A DNA stretch of 64,000 nt from Novakomyces olei (lineage: Eukaryota; Ascomycota; Novakomycetes; Novakomycetales; Novakomycetaceae), in the NCBI GenBank assembly GCA_016906335.1, contig JADEYG010000003.1, positions 310,001-374,000 on the forward strand, written 5' to 3'. The position numbers and the translations under genes were made by a program. The notes under the pieces were generated by a model that ran no database searches, was not told where the DNA came from, and saw only the letters and a list, made by a program, of their open reading frames with translations. Below, in pieces: positions 9,524 to 21,257 of this stretch (positions within the stretch are counted from its first letter, which is position 1; the number at the start of each line of letters is the position of its first letter).

Positions 9524-11151
9524 TTACGGTCCGTCGTGATCGGAAGCGTTTGAATCCTCGACGACAATATCGGCATGTTTTACTTCTGTGAGTTGGCCCA
9601 TAACTCGGAAATTCTTACTGTGGACATCGGTCCATTTAACTTTGCCAAAAGACGGATCATCGTATCGGGCCCCAGCAAATTTGCGCATAGCTAAAATCAT
9701 GAAAAATCTACCCATCCCGTGATCTTTGCATAATCCCTTTATGGGCTTAAACTCAAGAGCCAATGTGCGATCCATGCAGAGTGCATAATTGACTGCAACA
9801 AAAACGACTCGTAAAGCACCTTCGTTACTTTTGTTCGTAATCGCCGGGTTTAGTCTTTCTGCCTTAATTAACGGAGAAATAACTGACCATGAACTGGCAT
9901 CGTGCATGTATGAGGGCACAAATGTCTTGTGTACGAGATCAATGTCCCTTAAATTTGGTTCAAAGGCCCAAAATAAAGTCCGTGGGACGACTTTGACCGT
10001 CATACCCATGAATTCACATGGGACATTACGGCTATCGGGCTCGGTAACCCGGCGATTATGATCAGCAACGAGGATCTGCACAAGCCGTATTTCGTCTTCC
10101 TGACTCATTTTAGCATTAATGCCCTGTATATGGAGCACTTCAAAGTCGAATTTACGGCCTTTTTCGGCCAACTCTGACTGTAATCCCGATAAAAAGTCTC
10201 TGAAACTTTCCACGTGTTGAATACGATCCTCATACAAGACAATCGATTCCGCTTTGCTCGCCTGTGTGACTAAATCCCGAATTAAATTAAACTTAAATTG
10301 TAAGGTGGACGTAGCGGGGGCGACCGTCGGATTCGGCTTTAGTGCGATAACATTAAAATTCAACTGTCGACTGGCCACTATTTCTCTCACATAGTCGGCT
10401 AATTGCACGCCACGACCAGTGAGAAGGACTTTTAAAACCTCGGGATGAGAGTCCAAGTCGTGTATTCGATTAACTAGATCCTCGTTCCAGTAGCCGTCCC
10501 ATTTACGCTGCTTCTCCTCGTCCCAGCCCCGACCAAAGTGCTGGAAAACAACGGGATTGTGCCACCAGCCGCCTCCTTGCATTGCTGTCGATAAGTAGTT
10601 GGAAAAAAAGGTTAAAAAATAAAGAGAAGAAAATGAAATGATGAATGAAACGAGAAAGTAAAAGACAAAAGACAAACGGCAAAAAAAATTCAAAAAAAGA
10701 AAAAGAAAAAGAAAGGGGAGAATCAAACATCATCATATAAAAGTATCACGTCAAACAGGAAAAAAGACTATACATAAACCTGTACTGTAATTGTCACAGA
10801 TTAGCTCAATAGAAAAAAACATGGAAATTACAGTTCCCGTAATTTTCCGGACGTAAAGCAAAGAACTGAATCGTGCTTTCTGTACTTACCTGTTCCCGAC
10901 ATTATAATGTTGTACGAACTCGAGCCCCATAGCCGTCTAGAGGGCCGAGGCGTACGAAACAAGGTATTATCAAAATCATATATTTCAATGCGTTTAATTG
11001 CATTAAAATCATCAGTAAATCCTGCAGGGCCCTGGCGCTGGATCATCGACGGGGTCGACGATGACGTCGGTGCCGCAATTGCCGGTGTAGAAGAAGACAT
11101 AATCAGAAATTCTCTTGTCAAAACTTTCAAAGCGGATCTAAACTGCAGCAT
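9524..11151 (-). CDS. HAD-superfamily protein with Swiss-army-knife RNA-repair-like domain
   Basis: Exon 11151 (or 11100) to 10890 joins exon 10584-9524, giving 440 or 423 residues. The intron is 305 bases (GTAAGTA donor, GACAG acceptor). EIYDFDNTLFRTPRP carries the HAD nucleophile motif DxD. It is followed by GGGWWHNP, YWNEDLV, VLLTGRG, FNVIALKPNP and IVLYEDR, the set of motifs typical of the fungal HAD_SAK type domain (residues about 40-250). Such domains are predicted to act on phosphorylated nucleic-acid ends, but the substrate here is unknown. The upstream methionine adds MLQFRSALKVLTREFLI, a basic, amphipathic-looking stretch that could target mitochondria. The second methionine (MSSSTPAIAAP) gives a cytosolic form, and the choice is open. 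Confidence 0.8.
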
Positions 11152-11888
11152 TCAAAGATGCACGGACATTTTGGGATTTTTTTTGGGTCTGACGCACGCG
11201 ATTGTGTCTGACGATCAAAGGTCTGCCGCCGTGGGATCAGTGCGTGCAACAGTTTATGATTGGAGAAATCGTCTATAAAAATACCAAAAATATAATTGGA
11301 TATATAATATACAAAATAGTATGTGATTGATGTAGATAAATTTAAATAAAATAAATAAAATATAAACCAATAATTATAGTATGTATTGGATCATATTAAA
11401 TGCTTTTATAAACACTAAATGTATTAGAACAACGTGAAATTTATCAACTTCAAATTACCAACATAGATTATTACAGTTTTTTATGGATACACTACGACGC
11501 TGAGAAAAGCATTATATCCAAAATTGCTTTGCCTATAGAAGAATCTCTGTTAAAATCATGGATATTGATTCATACTACAACTCGCTCAGAGCCAAGCATA
11601 GTATGCAATTTATACTGTTGTCAAGACGTGTAAAAAGCTTAGAAGCGCGCAAATTTATACTATATGTGGAAATGAACATTATTCGTAACAAATCAGCATT
11701 ATAAGACACATAAAAAAGGCTCCATTTCATGACCAACCCCTACCTTAACCCCGAGCAAGATATATAAAAGACGTGCTTCAAGAAAAGCAACATTAAGACT
11801 ACGTAAATGAACAAAAACTAAATACAATGGTGTATCGTATGAGATATAAAGCAGGAAAATAACAGAAAACCAAGCGCCAGCTAATTAA
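11152..11888. other. AT-rich intergenic region, no gene seen
   Basis: Upstream space of the HAD-type gene and 3' space of the RBR ligase gene. It is AT-rich, with scattered TATATAA and AATAAA-like strings. No frame, structural RNA or repeat that I can support is present. Confidence 0.4.
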
Positions 11889-13643
11889 TTAGAGATCAAC
11901 AATAAACTTCCACCGCTCGTCCTGCAGCCCGATGGCAGTATCCTCCAGTACGATGTTCCACCGGCTCCGAACATAGACTGTTTTATCCAGTATAGTTTGC
12001 TTTAGTGAGGCGATACTGTTAGGCTCAATCGGCTTCTCACACAGTTCGCTCAAGTATTCTACTGCAATCTCCAGATCCCTTTGAATATCCTCAAATATAT
12101 CAGTCATATTGTCTCGAACAAGGTAAAAGGCAAAAGCATATGTCCATTTCAATGTATGTCTGCACTGTACAAGTGTATCAACAGCATTCTTCAAAAACTG
12201 CACTTCCACCCATGAAAGATCCGACGACACTTGCATTTGGGTCATCTTCTTCTCCACCCGATTATAAAGCTCCCGGTCAAGTCGAGCTGATTGCTCGTGA
12301 TTTGCAAACCTGTTGTAGTAATGCAGGTACCGCTCCAACGACATGCGTGATTTTGTCTGAGTGTCCCTGGCAGTGACACCTTTTGTCTCGTCGAAGCGAT
12401 TGCAGTTATAATAGCTGGACCCATGGATATTCCACGGTCCCATACAAACCCAGCAAAACTCATGCCGGCATTTTTTGCAGCTCATATGGTTGCAACCCCC
12501 GTTTTTCTCAATAGTAGCAAAACACTTAGGGCATTCTTTTGTATGCGCAGATATCCAGTTAGCCGTCTCTGAATCATCACGGCATTTCTGCTCCCATTTC
12601 TTCACCAGAGCACACGGGCATGGCTGATGATCGTCCCGCTGACAGCCAAAACAAAACTTTTTTCCACAGTCACATGTTACTGTGGGGACAACAGTGTTCA
12701 ACTGGCCTTGAGTGACTCCACACTCAATACAGTGCGTGCAATCTGGTGCAGGACACCATTTAAGCCGCTCCGAGTACTCTACATAACTCTTGTCAAGTAA
12801 CTCGATATACCTAGAAAATTAGAACGTGGTCTATCGTATAGATGATTTATTTATTTTATTATCTTGTTATTTTTCTGATTTTAATTTTTTTTATTTCTCT
12901 ATTATTTTTTCGTTACTCGTGTTTTCATTACTCGTTTACCTTTTGTATACGTCTGGCGAAACCAAGCTCTTGACGACGGGTGCGGTCAAAGCAAGCTCGC
13001 ACTTATCAGCAGGGCAACGCATAACCCTAGTTTCTCCTTCGTCCCGTATTTTGCCTGTAACAAAGCGGGAATAGCAATCAAAACAGTACCGGTGGTTACA
13101 CGGTAAAGCGAACGTTTTCATCTTGCCCTCGTTACAGCAAATAGAGCAATAGAAATCTTTGATTGGCTTGGCTTCCTCGCACGCTTTCGCGAATATTCCA
13201 ACACGGTTAAGAACGCGTTCCGGATCTTCCATATAGTGCTCCAGCAAGTTCTCCCGGTTCCAGTGGAAATACTGGAAAAGAATGTAAACCGATGCAAGTG
13301 AGATCCCGAGTATTCCAGCGAGCTGCTTGCATTTTTCTCCTTGGTCAGCGCGTAAAGCCGGTTCTGATTTAACGAGGAACGGGACTTCATGCACCTTACT
13401 CTTGGGCTTATCGATTGCTTCTAGACGGTAATTGTCTGCTTGTTAGCATAGTAAAAATAAAAATAAAAACAAAAACAAAAATAACAAAAAAAAGACAAAA
13501 ACAAAACAAAACAAAAACGGTGCATTACCATCCGACTGGTACCCGTCATCAATAACGTCTTCTTCGTCTGCGTCGAGGATGGCCTCCTCCTCGTCGTCAT
13601 ACTCCTCGTCTTCCAAGTAATCATCGAAATCATCGTCCTCCAT
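11889..13643 (-). CDS. Ariadne-type RBR E3 ubiquitin ligase
   Basis: Exons 13643-13529, 13435-12940 and 12810-11889 join to 510 residues. The N-terminus is strongly acidic (MEDDDFDDYLEDEEYDDEEE). A UBA-like segment precedes RING1 (CSICCNEGKMKTFALPCNHR, about residues 139-200). The in-between-RING domain follows (CDCGKKFCFGC, CPCALVKKWEQKC). RING2 is CPKCFATIEKNGGCNHMSC, where the cysteine in GGCNHM is the catalytic thioester residue of this class. The rest is the Ariadne helical domain (SRMSLERYLHYYNRFANH, then a long helical tail). It is expected to pass ubiquitin from an E2 through its own cysteine, possibly on cullin ligases as Ariadne proteins do. The family order and zinc ligands are complete. 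The closest yeast relatives would be HEL1/dbl4 type. Confidence 0.9.
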
Positions 13644-13969
13644 CGCCAGTTCGAATAACAAAAAATAAAAACTCGAGCGGCAACCCCGATGCACTCGCGG
13701 CCACTGAAACCCTGAATGGCTCTTGCTACAAAAAAAAATAAATCCGCTAATTCTCCAATCTACAAGACTCTCCTTTTCCGAGTATCGAAAGGGTTGAATG
13801 TTATGTATATATTCGATCACACGAAATCCCGGTTTTTTATTTATTTAATGATAATTTAATATACTGCGTGCTCCACACATTCATTAGTATATCATTCATT
13901 TTCAATTTATAGGTGATTGTCGTGTTTCATATGCGTACAATACAGTAATCTGCAGATTAACGCTATAAT

Positions 13970-14151
13970 ATGCGAAACGTACGCTTTACTGTTTACACTA
14001 CGGGATTCTTAATATTATTCCTGTTTGTCTTGTATGACTTTAAGTTTTCAAGTAAGGCACACTTTCTTTTATGTTCTTTTGTAAATTATTGACTGTTGAG
14101 GGTATTGTAGATAATAAAAGCTCATTTTTGTTGTTTGCAGTGTTTCTGTAG
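13970..14151 (+). CDS. candidate 30-residue hydrophobic microprotein
   Basis: An ATG at 13970 opens a frame MRNVRFTVYTTGFLILFLFV, continuing LYDFKFS, with a single strong hydrophobic stretch after a basic start. A GTAAGG donor follows base 14051 and a TTTGCAG acceptor ends at 14140. Splicing adds MFL and a stop at 14149-14151. Without splicing the frame runs about 14 more residues. The splice sites match the consensus in this genome and the layout recalls very small ER or mitochondrial subunits, but nothing identifies it. Chance is a real possibility at this length. Confidence 0.22.
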
Positions 14152-14160
14152 GGTTTTTGA

Positions 14161-14178
14161 TTGATTGATTATTTAATT

Positions 14179-14239
<61 letters not shown>

Positions 14240-14279
14240 TTTGTTTACTCATTTATTTATTTATTTATTTATTAATTCA
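14161..14279. repeat. (TTTA)n microsatellite
   Basis: Tetranucleotide run with a few variants (TTTG, CTCA) close to the 3' end of the eIF2B epsilon gene; in transcript sense it reads TAAA repeats and may supply polyadenylation-like signals. Confidence 0.9.
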
Positions 14280-14281
14280 TT

Positions 14282-15149
14282 CTAATCCTCACTATCCTCG
14301 TCCTCCTCTGCTTGTGCTAGCCAGTCTACAAACTGCCGGCCCTTTTCGTTTCGGAGCCGTGTAAACTGGGCGGAACCAGTTTGTGATTTTGGTGAATCAA
14401 ACCAGGCGTGGATGGAATCTTCATCCACCACGTCCTCATTGTACATGGCCTGCAGGGCCAATCCAAAGTAGCGGGACAGGTCTCCGTGGTCGGCGCACAC
14501 TCGTTGCAGGCTCGCGATAGTGGACACCTGCTCCGTGGGTGCGAGGATGACGCGCTGCAGCATTTCCCCCCACCGAGAGAAAACCCTGTGCACAATAGCA
14601 CTGGGCGAAGCTGTCCCGTGCTGTGCCGTCTGCTGCTGAATATTCTGCAATAAAGCAAAGAGCAGTGCAGTGCGTACTTGCGCATAGCTCACGTTCTCTG
14701 CCATTCGCAGAGTATTCAGCTCGAGCAAAGCATTGTCCACTGAATGGTTCTCGGAAAAGGCACGTTGCAGGCTTTGCAGGGCTTCACTAAGGAACGGCAG
14801 TCCCTCAACTGCCTCCTCGTCCAGCTCGGCACGTCTTTTCCCCCTTTTATTCCCGAAATTTCCGGTGGCTAAATCGTCCTCGTCTTCGTCTTCGCCGCTG
14901 CGTGTAGACGACATCGTCTGTGTAGAATCTGTGCGCGGCCTTAGTACACGGCCACTGTCCGAGTCAGACTCGTCTGCCTCCGACGAAGAGGGAGACTCGT
15001 CTGCCTCTGACAGCGAAGAGTCCGATACCTGAAGGCTTCGCAGCTCTTCGACCAGGCTGAACTTGTGCAAGTGCAAGGCAGCGGCACGTGGCAGACCGGA
15101 TCTACCGCTCTCAGCCAGAGTTGTACTGCTGATATTATTATTGTTATTA

Positions 15150-15210
<61 letters not shown>

Positions 15211-17255
15211 GGGCAAAACTCTGCTCCGTATCCTCAACAGCCTCATCGCCCTCCGACTCGGAGACGTCCTGCATGAGCCGGCCAACGCCATCGGCCCCGA
15301 CCAGGCCAGGATCATGGTCGAAAACCCTGACAGAGTCCTGGTCGGCTGCAATATTGGAAAAGGCGGTCAGCTTACACCCAACGCCGACAGAGTGGCCATC
15401 GGCAATTCGGCAGCCGGAGCCGATAACGGCGCCCACGATACTGCAGCCCCGTCCAATGACGACATTGTCGGCAACAATGCTCTGCGTAATGGTACAGCTA
15501 TCGCCAATCACCACTCCATCCCACACATAAGCCCCCCGCAGGGCCGCATCGGCACCGATCCGGCAGTCGCGGCCAATCACGGACTTTGTTATCCGAGTTC
15601 TCGGTCCGATACTGGATCTCGGGCCGATAGCCGTGTTCCTTCCGACGGCGGTGAGCCGGTCCAGTGCGACTGTCGGTGTGGAGTATACATTGCCCCGAGT
15701 GCGGCGGAAGGAGTCCTGCGGGCCGACTTGGCCAAAATTCGTGTCTGGAACCATTGGGAAAGCCCATCGGGCCAACACGTCCCGGCAAGCGGCATCGTAG
15801 ACTTGCAGGCTGCGGACACGGACGGCATAGCCGTGTGATTGCGGAGAGCAGTATATAGTTTTGCCCAGAATATCGCTTGTAAGGATACCGTGAACGAAAT
15901 CGTGGCGGATATCCTGGTAGTCGAAATTCTCTGTAAAAAGTGCCGGCACGTCGGCACTGCACACGTCAATTTGGCAGTCAATCAAATCGTTGCGGAACTC
16001 TAACTGCCGATGGCTGTCAAAGCAGGCGGTGTCCATAGTCAGACGCTTATGTGAGGCAGAATGGAGATCTGCAGATTCGTAGTAGACACACTGCTGTGTC
16101 GCTGGATCCACTACAAAGACGGCTGCCTCTGCTCTTGAGCGCGTAGGGTGGAACACGCTGGCTTCCCTCACCATCATTGTCATTATTGCATCCTTGTCCC
16201 GCACACGTCGGTCCCGGTGCTCTTTCAAGAGAGGAGCCAGCGAAATATTGCTCACTACATCGCCCGCTACAAGCACAAAGTCAGAGGTAATCAGCTGCTT
16301 GCTGTCCAGCTCTCGCATAGCATCGCCCACCGAGTATACACTGTGCGACACTATTGTATGCACAGTGAAGGCCGATCCGGGTTCACTCCATTTCGATTTT
16401 CTTAAAAGTAGGTTAGTGCGCTCTGAATTGAAGGAAGAGTCAAAGTGGTACAGCCAACGTGGTACAGCCAACAAAATAAAGAATTGATTAATAATTAATT
16501 AATTAAAGTTAATTAATTAAAGAATATATTAATAAAAATAAATTAAAAATAAATTAAAACTGGGAAACGTGCTGTTGCAAGAATATTTTGGATAAATTTT
16601 AACTGTGTACATGAACAGGACTGTAAACAAAACAAATTCATAATTCATATTGATAAAAAGAGTAATATCCAAGGATATTTAACGATGGAAAGAGAGCGGA
16701 CAAAAACACATTTTTCAATAACACGCGTCTGCTCCTTTGAAGTCAAAGCGCCGTAAAAGGATTAATTCATAATTACAATACGCGCAGTTAAAGTATAAAG
16801 TAGAGCAGTATAAAGTAGGGCAGTATAAAAGAGCGGTAAAGCGTTGCGCGACCAAAGCAGAGCAGCGCCAAAAAATAAAAGAAAAGCTGCACAATACGAT
16901 CAAGGCAATCAAAATTAGGAAACATACTTTATATACTCCCGAATGAGCTCTGCATGAGCGCTACAAAACACATATACTTCCTGTACGCCTCCGAGTGCGA
17001 GAAATTCAAAAGTGTACTCGATCAATGGCCGATTCACCAAAGGCAAAAGGCACTATTGCATCAGATCAAGTCTAAAGAAATAATAAAACCTACTCGTGGC
17101 CGATCAAACGTCAATGGCCGAAATCGTGTGTTGTACGAGTCGCTGAGTACCACCGCTTGCTCGATTAGAATAAGAATTGGCATTCGCTATTTACCCTGAA
17201 GCCGGAACTCCGATTCGTCGGCCCGGTCTTTGTGTGTTCGCCCGCTGGGCGCCAT
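14282..17255 (-). CDS. GCD6: translation initiation factor eIF2B, epsilon subunit
   Basis: Four exons, 17255-17195, 17155-17094, 17052-16928 and 16400-14282, give 788 residues. The first three exons are short and restore the conserved N-terminus: MAPSGRTHKDRADESEFRLQ, then AVVLSDSYNTRFRPLTFDRP, LLPLVNRPLIEYTFEFLALG and EVYVFCSAHAELIREYI. Residues about 20-230 form the nucleotidyltransferase-like domain. Hexapeptide repeats (IGPRSSIGPRTRI, IGRDCRIGADAAL, IGSGCRIADG) build the left-handed beta helix around 310-430. A C-terminal HEAT/W2 domain (about 600-788, ending WLAQAEEDEDSED) carries the catalytic GDP-GTP exchange activity on eIF2. An asparagine run near residue 470, encoded by AAT repeats, and an acidic Ser/Asp linker separate them. 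The 527-base third intron is unusually long for this window. Confidence 0.92.
15136..15211. repeat. in-frame AAT trinucleotide repeat coding for poly-Asn
   Basis: On the plus strand this reads (ATT)n; within eIF2B epsilon it encodes about 25 residues that are almost all asparagine, broken by single lysines. It lies in a linker between the beta-helix domain and the acidic region, so length change should be tolerated. Confidence 0.9.
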
Positions 17256-17794
17256 TGCGCCAGCAGCCTTGAGCTCGTTGAGTATAAAAAGGCAGTGTCA
17301 GTTTTTGGATAAAAAGTATACTATATCCAACTTTATTTGGCCTGTGTAGTTGGAATATCTGCCGCGAAAATAATTATTATATTGCATCAATCTATATATA
17401 TATATATATATATATATTACGCACTTAATGTCCATCATTAGCGATAAATTGCACGAGTTAATAATACATATAATATTCAGAGGATTTACCAGTAATTACC
17501 AGTATTTATTTACCAGAGTTTTTACCAGTATTTTTTTATCAGAGTATCTACATTTAAAGTTAATAAATGGCATTTAATCGTCTGCCAACCCAAACTTGTC
17601 CGTTCGACGGAAGCTCTAAATGTAAAAGCAAAGTATTTTACAGCAGTCCAAACAGGTCCGTTTGCTTTGTTGGCGCTCTGTTTTGTTTTTGTACAATACA
17701 TCCATCTATCCCGCTGCGAGGTATCGACCAAAACCCTGCCTATACACAACCAGTTTTACCCGGCTTCTATACAATCATATTCATACATTTTTGT
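17256..17794. other. intergenic region between eIF2B epsilon and SKN7
   Basis: Promoter of eIF2B epsilon and 3' flank of SKN7. It holds a TA dinucleotide run near 17393-17417 and several copies of a TTTACCAGTATTT-like unit near 17485-17545. No gene is seen. Confidence 0.45.
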
Positions 17795-20725
17795 TCAAAA
17801 ACTCGGCTCCCTTTTACCTTGCGAGGGTCGGTGCGATTGTGATCCTAACTGACCCTTGCGTCTCTCCTCTTCCTTATCATGCTGACTCTGACTCAGATTC
17901 TGCTTTGGCTTTTGCTGTTGCTGTTCTTGTTGCTTGTGCACATTTGCCACTGAAGGCATCAAGTTTGAAAGTACTTCTAAATAATCATTGTGCGCTTGTT
18001 CATCAAACGTTGCCCCAGCCATATCTTCCTGGTCAAAGAAAGACTCGTCGGCATTTTCCTCGCCATTATTGCCTCGCCACGAAGCTTGCGGAGAGTCCAC
18101 GTATCCCGGGTAAGAAGATTCATGTCCAAAGGATTCAGTGGGAGCAGAAGGATTGCTGCCAGAAGGGCCTCCACTACCAATGTACGGATCGTCCATAGCA
18201 TAGATGCGAGGAGCATCGTCCACGGTCAATTGCCTAGGGCTCTGATTCATGCCTTTAATGACTTTTAAATGCATTAAATGCTTCTCCAGCATACCCAGCA
18301 ATCCGTCTTTTGTAAAAGGCTTGGGTAATACGTCATTCATGCCGTTCGATAAATAAGTCATAATATCCCCGGACTTGACGTTGCTAGTCATACTAATAAT
18401 CGGTGTCATTCGGTCAAACTGCCGTATAAGACTGGTTGCAGTTACCCCGTCCAGGTTGGGCATAACGATGTCCATAAGAACCAGATCGTATTTAGTGACA
18501 TTCATCTTGTCCACGGCCGAAACTCCGTCCGCCTTGAAATGTTAGTGTACTTTTGCAAAAGAAGTAAAGACGCAGCAATTATACATCCATCTAGTTAAAT
18601 TATGAAATGGATATCGCAAAGGAAAAAGTTCAAATGTCAAGAAAAAACATTGATAAGCAAACATATATAGATAGATAGATAAATAAATAAATATACAAAT
18701 ATCTACATATACAAACAATCTCCCTTTAAACGTTCACTAGCTTTTAAAGTTTAGTCAAACTCACCGCAAAATCAATGTCACAGCCAAACACTTTGAGGAA
18801 CTTTGTGCTCAGTTTCCGGCACACTTCATCGTCTTCTACTAACAAGACCTTTGGCTGAACAGACCAGCTGTTGGTTGTAGAGTTTCGTCTCGATAGCGGT
18901 CGACCTAACGGCCCCCGTGGATCAAAGAGGCTGCTCCTCCGTGAAAAGCCAAGGCCGTTCCCGTTGCTGTCCCCCGCATTATTGTTATTACTCCCATCGC
19001 CTCCGTGGTCTCCCGCACTTTGTTCACGCTCTGCCCTGCCTTCGTGATCCAAATGATTGCTGCTATTAGCAGACGGATACTGCTCCGACCGCTGCCTTTC
19101 TTCGGGCCGTGAATCCCTGCCGTACACATGTTCTCCGTGGTACATTTTTTGCTTTTTATAAGCAGCACTAGTCCCGTCTGCATTCGTACTGCTGTTGCTA
19201 TGACGATGGTTATCATGCTCGTGTGCGTGAACGTTATGGCCGGCCACGTGTGAGGTTTGGTGGTGCGACAGACCAGACAAGTCCTCGCCCTGGTGTCCAT
19301 AGTGGCCGTGGTGATGGTCGTAGGCAGAGGCATGATGAGGCTGATGATGAGGCTGATGATGAGGCTGATGATGCTGCTGTTGCTGCTGATGGTGATGGTC
19401 TAGTACATTAGCATTCTGGCCGGAGGTCTGGTGCTGAGTATGGTCCTGGGCCTGGCTCTGGTTCGGGTTTTGGTGGTGCCCGTGATCGGGCTGAGACTGA
19501 TTAGAACTATAGTCCTGAGCATAATGAGACGGGTAATGCTGGTGGTGGACGTGAGGGTCGTAGTGCTGGTCATGTGGAGGGTAAGTGTGGTATTCCGGCT
19601 GCTCACTGTACCTTTCTGGTGCGTGTGGCTGATCCGAATTGAAGCCATGGACTCCGAGATGCTGGGGCTGCTGGAGAGAATAAGGCTTCTTGTCAAGGTT
19701 AATATGGTCCAAGCTCGCCTTGGAAACGTCGGTGTATGATTTAATGAGTCTCCGTGCTTCGTCAGAGGGCAATGAGTCCTCAGCGTACGACACCTCCCTC
19801 GGTTTTTGCTCAGACTCCAAACGTACGACGTACGATATCAAGCTTTGTACGATCGAGTCTTGTGCAATAATGCTGCGCTGAAACGATAGCAAGTCGCCCA
19901 CCACTGCCTGGTAATTCTGAGCAAGATTGTGAAGGTGCAAATTCAGGGTATTTTGCGCTTTTTGGAGAGCTATAATTTGGGCATTCAATTCATCGATCTG
20001 TGTACCACTTCCGACGCCAGACGTACCGCTATCCCCGCGCGAAAACGCCTTCTTTTGCATAGGAACTTTGCGCTGGAAATTAGTCACAGGCAAAAACTAG
20101 AGACAAACGGTAAAACGGAAAGGCCTCTTAGTAGAAACGTTGACGTATAAACGTCGTTGTAAAAATCGTTGTAAAAATCGTAGAAAAATAGTAGAAAAAT
20201 GGTATAAACGGGTATGGTCCCAGTCACCAACACTCACCTTTATATTCTCCAGCTGGCTCAGATCGTGAGCGCGGAAATCATCGTGCTTAAACTCCCATGT
20301 CGGATCGCCATGCCCGTCGTCGTTCTGCCGTACTTTATGGAAATCATACTTGTTCAGCTGCCGCACAAACGAGGCAAAATTGCTGTGCTTAAAGTGCCGG
20401 GGCAGAATATGCTTTGTAAACTCGTTTGTCTGGCCAATTAGTACAGACTGTACTTGCGCCGTGTGCCTTACATCAAGAACGATAAAGGAATCGCCTGCGG
20501 CAGACCAGCGTACCGTGTTGCGGTACTCGGGCTCTTCCAGCATCCTACAAGCAAACGTTAAATAGGCGCCAATGCAGCAGGCTTACATGTAAAGCTTTTT
20601 GACCTGCGAATTAGCATAACAAGACAAGACAAGAGGGGACAAGAGGAGACAAGAGGATATATGATTAAACAAGTCAGGGCACATACAAAGTCGGCGCCAG
20701 CTCCGGAAGACGACTCTGGCGGCAT
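17795..20725 (-). CDS. SKN7: HSF-type transcription factor with response-regulator receiver domain
   Basis: Five exons join to 802 residues: 20725-20687, 20603-20587, 20544-20238, 20072-18765 and 18532-17795. Exon 2 is only 17 bases, and it restores DFVKKLYMMLEEPEYRN at the start of the HSF-like DNA-binding domain (about 12-120, with FASFVRQLNKYDFHKV). A coiled coil follows (about 140-205, IDELNAQIIALQKAQNTLNL). The long middle is rich in His, Gln and Ser with HQPH repeats. The receiver domain (about 525-650) starts VLLVEDDEVCRKL and has LVLMDIVMPNLDG, with Asp578 as the expected phosphoacceptor, and PKPFTKDGLLGML. Skn7/Prr1 proteins end a phosphorelay and control oxidative and osmotic stress and wall genes. 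The gene is divergent from TPS1. An intron of about 232 bases splits the receiver domain. Confidence 0.93.
20587..20603 (-). other. SKN7: 17-base microexon of SKN7
   Basis: The 17 bases GTCAAAAAGCTTTACAT are flanked by a CTAATTCGCAG acceptor and a GTAAGC donor. They supply VKKLY and two bases of the next codon. Without them the HSF-type domain loses its conserved FVxKLY opening and the frame breaks. Confidence 0.85.
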
Positions 20726-21257
20726 TTTGGGCCGGTAAATGCCAGTGCGTAACCCGCAGAAGGGTCGGCTCGGCCGGGAGGAATCAGCTAAACTCGGAAA
20801 CGATTCCGGCAGTAAGCTCGGAGCGAGGCAAAAGGATCAACCGCTCGGCAAAAGACCCCGCAAGGTGTACACTAAAGTGTATACTACAGCACACAGTCCT
20901 ATATCTATCGGCATTATTATGCGCTACCGTACGCTTACTTGGCAGAGACTGACTAGCGTTGCAAGCAGTAATGTTATTGGCCGGCGGGCTTATCACTATC
21001 CAGTGAGTAAAAGGTGCCATATACAAGTGTATATCACAAGTCATACTCAAGTCATACTCAAGTCATACTCAAGTCATACTCAAGTCATACTCAAGTCATA
21101 CTCAAGTCATACTCAAGTCATACTCAAGTCATACTCAAGTCATACTCAAGTCATACTCAAGTCATACGCATCAAAGTCACAAGAGGAAGAGTGATATTAT
21201 GATGCAATTTTAAAGCGACAGCCTGCCCGCCTTCACGAGACCATAGACTTGTCGGCA
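20726..21257. promoter_or_regulatory. shared SKN7/TPS1 divergent promoter with tandem 11-mer array
   Basis: The 532 bases separate the starts of two stress-related genes that point away from each other. The TPS1-proximal part is filled by a perfect tandem array (21037-21168). A TATA-like string near 21020-21033 precedes the array. No AGGGG stress element was found in this interval. Confidence 0.6.
21037..21168. repeat. tandem 11-bp repeat CAAGTCATACT, 12 copies
   Basis: Eleven exact copies and a twelfth differing at its last base (CAAGTCATACG) run without gaps from 90 to 221 bases upstream of the TPS1 start. The 11-base period is close to one DNA helical turn, so a site in each unit would face nearly the same side of the helix. 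Confidence 0.95.

Larger units (their letters stand above)
13644..14281. other. intergenic region with TTTA microsatellite and a possible microgene
   Basis: Upstream of the RBR ligase and 3' to eIF2B epsilon. It holds a candidate 30-codon spliced frame (13970-14151, listed separately) and a (TTTA)n run from about 14161 to 14279 that reaches the eIF2B epsilon stop codon. Confidence 0.45.

Noticed and set aside
15063-15838. Plus-strand frame of 257 codons opposite eIF2B epsilon
   Set aside because: It is antisense to a well-supported gene and contains an Ile run from the ATT repeat.
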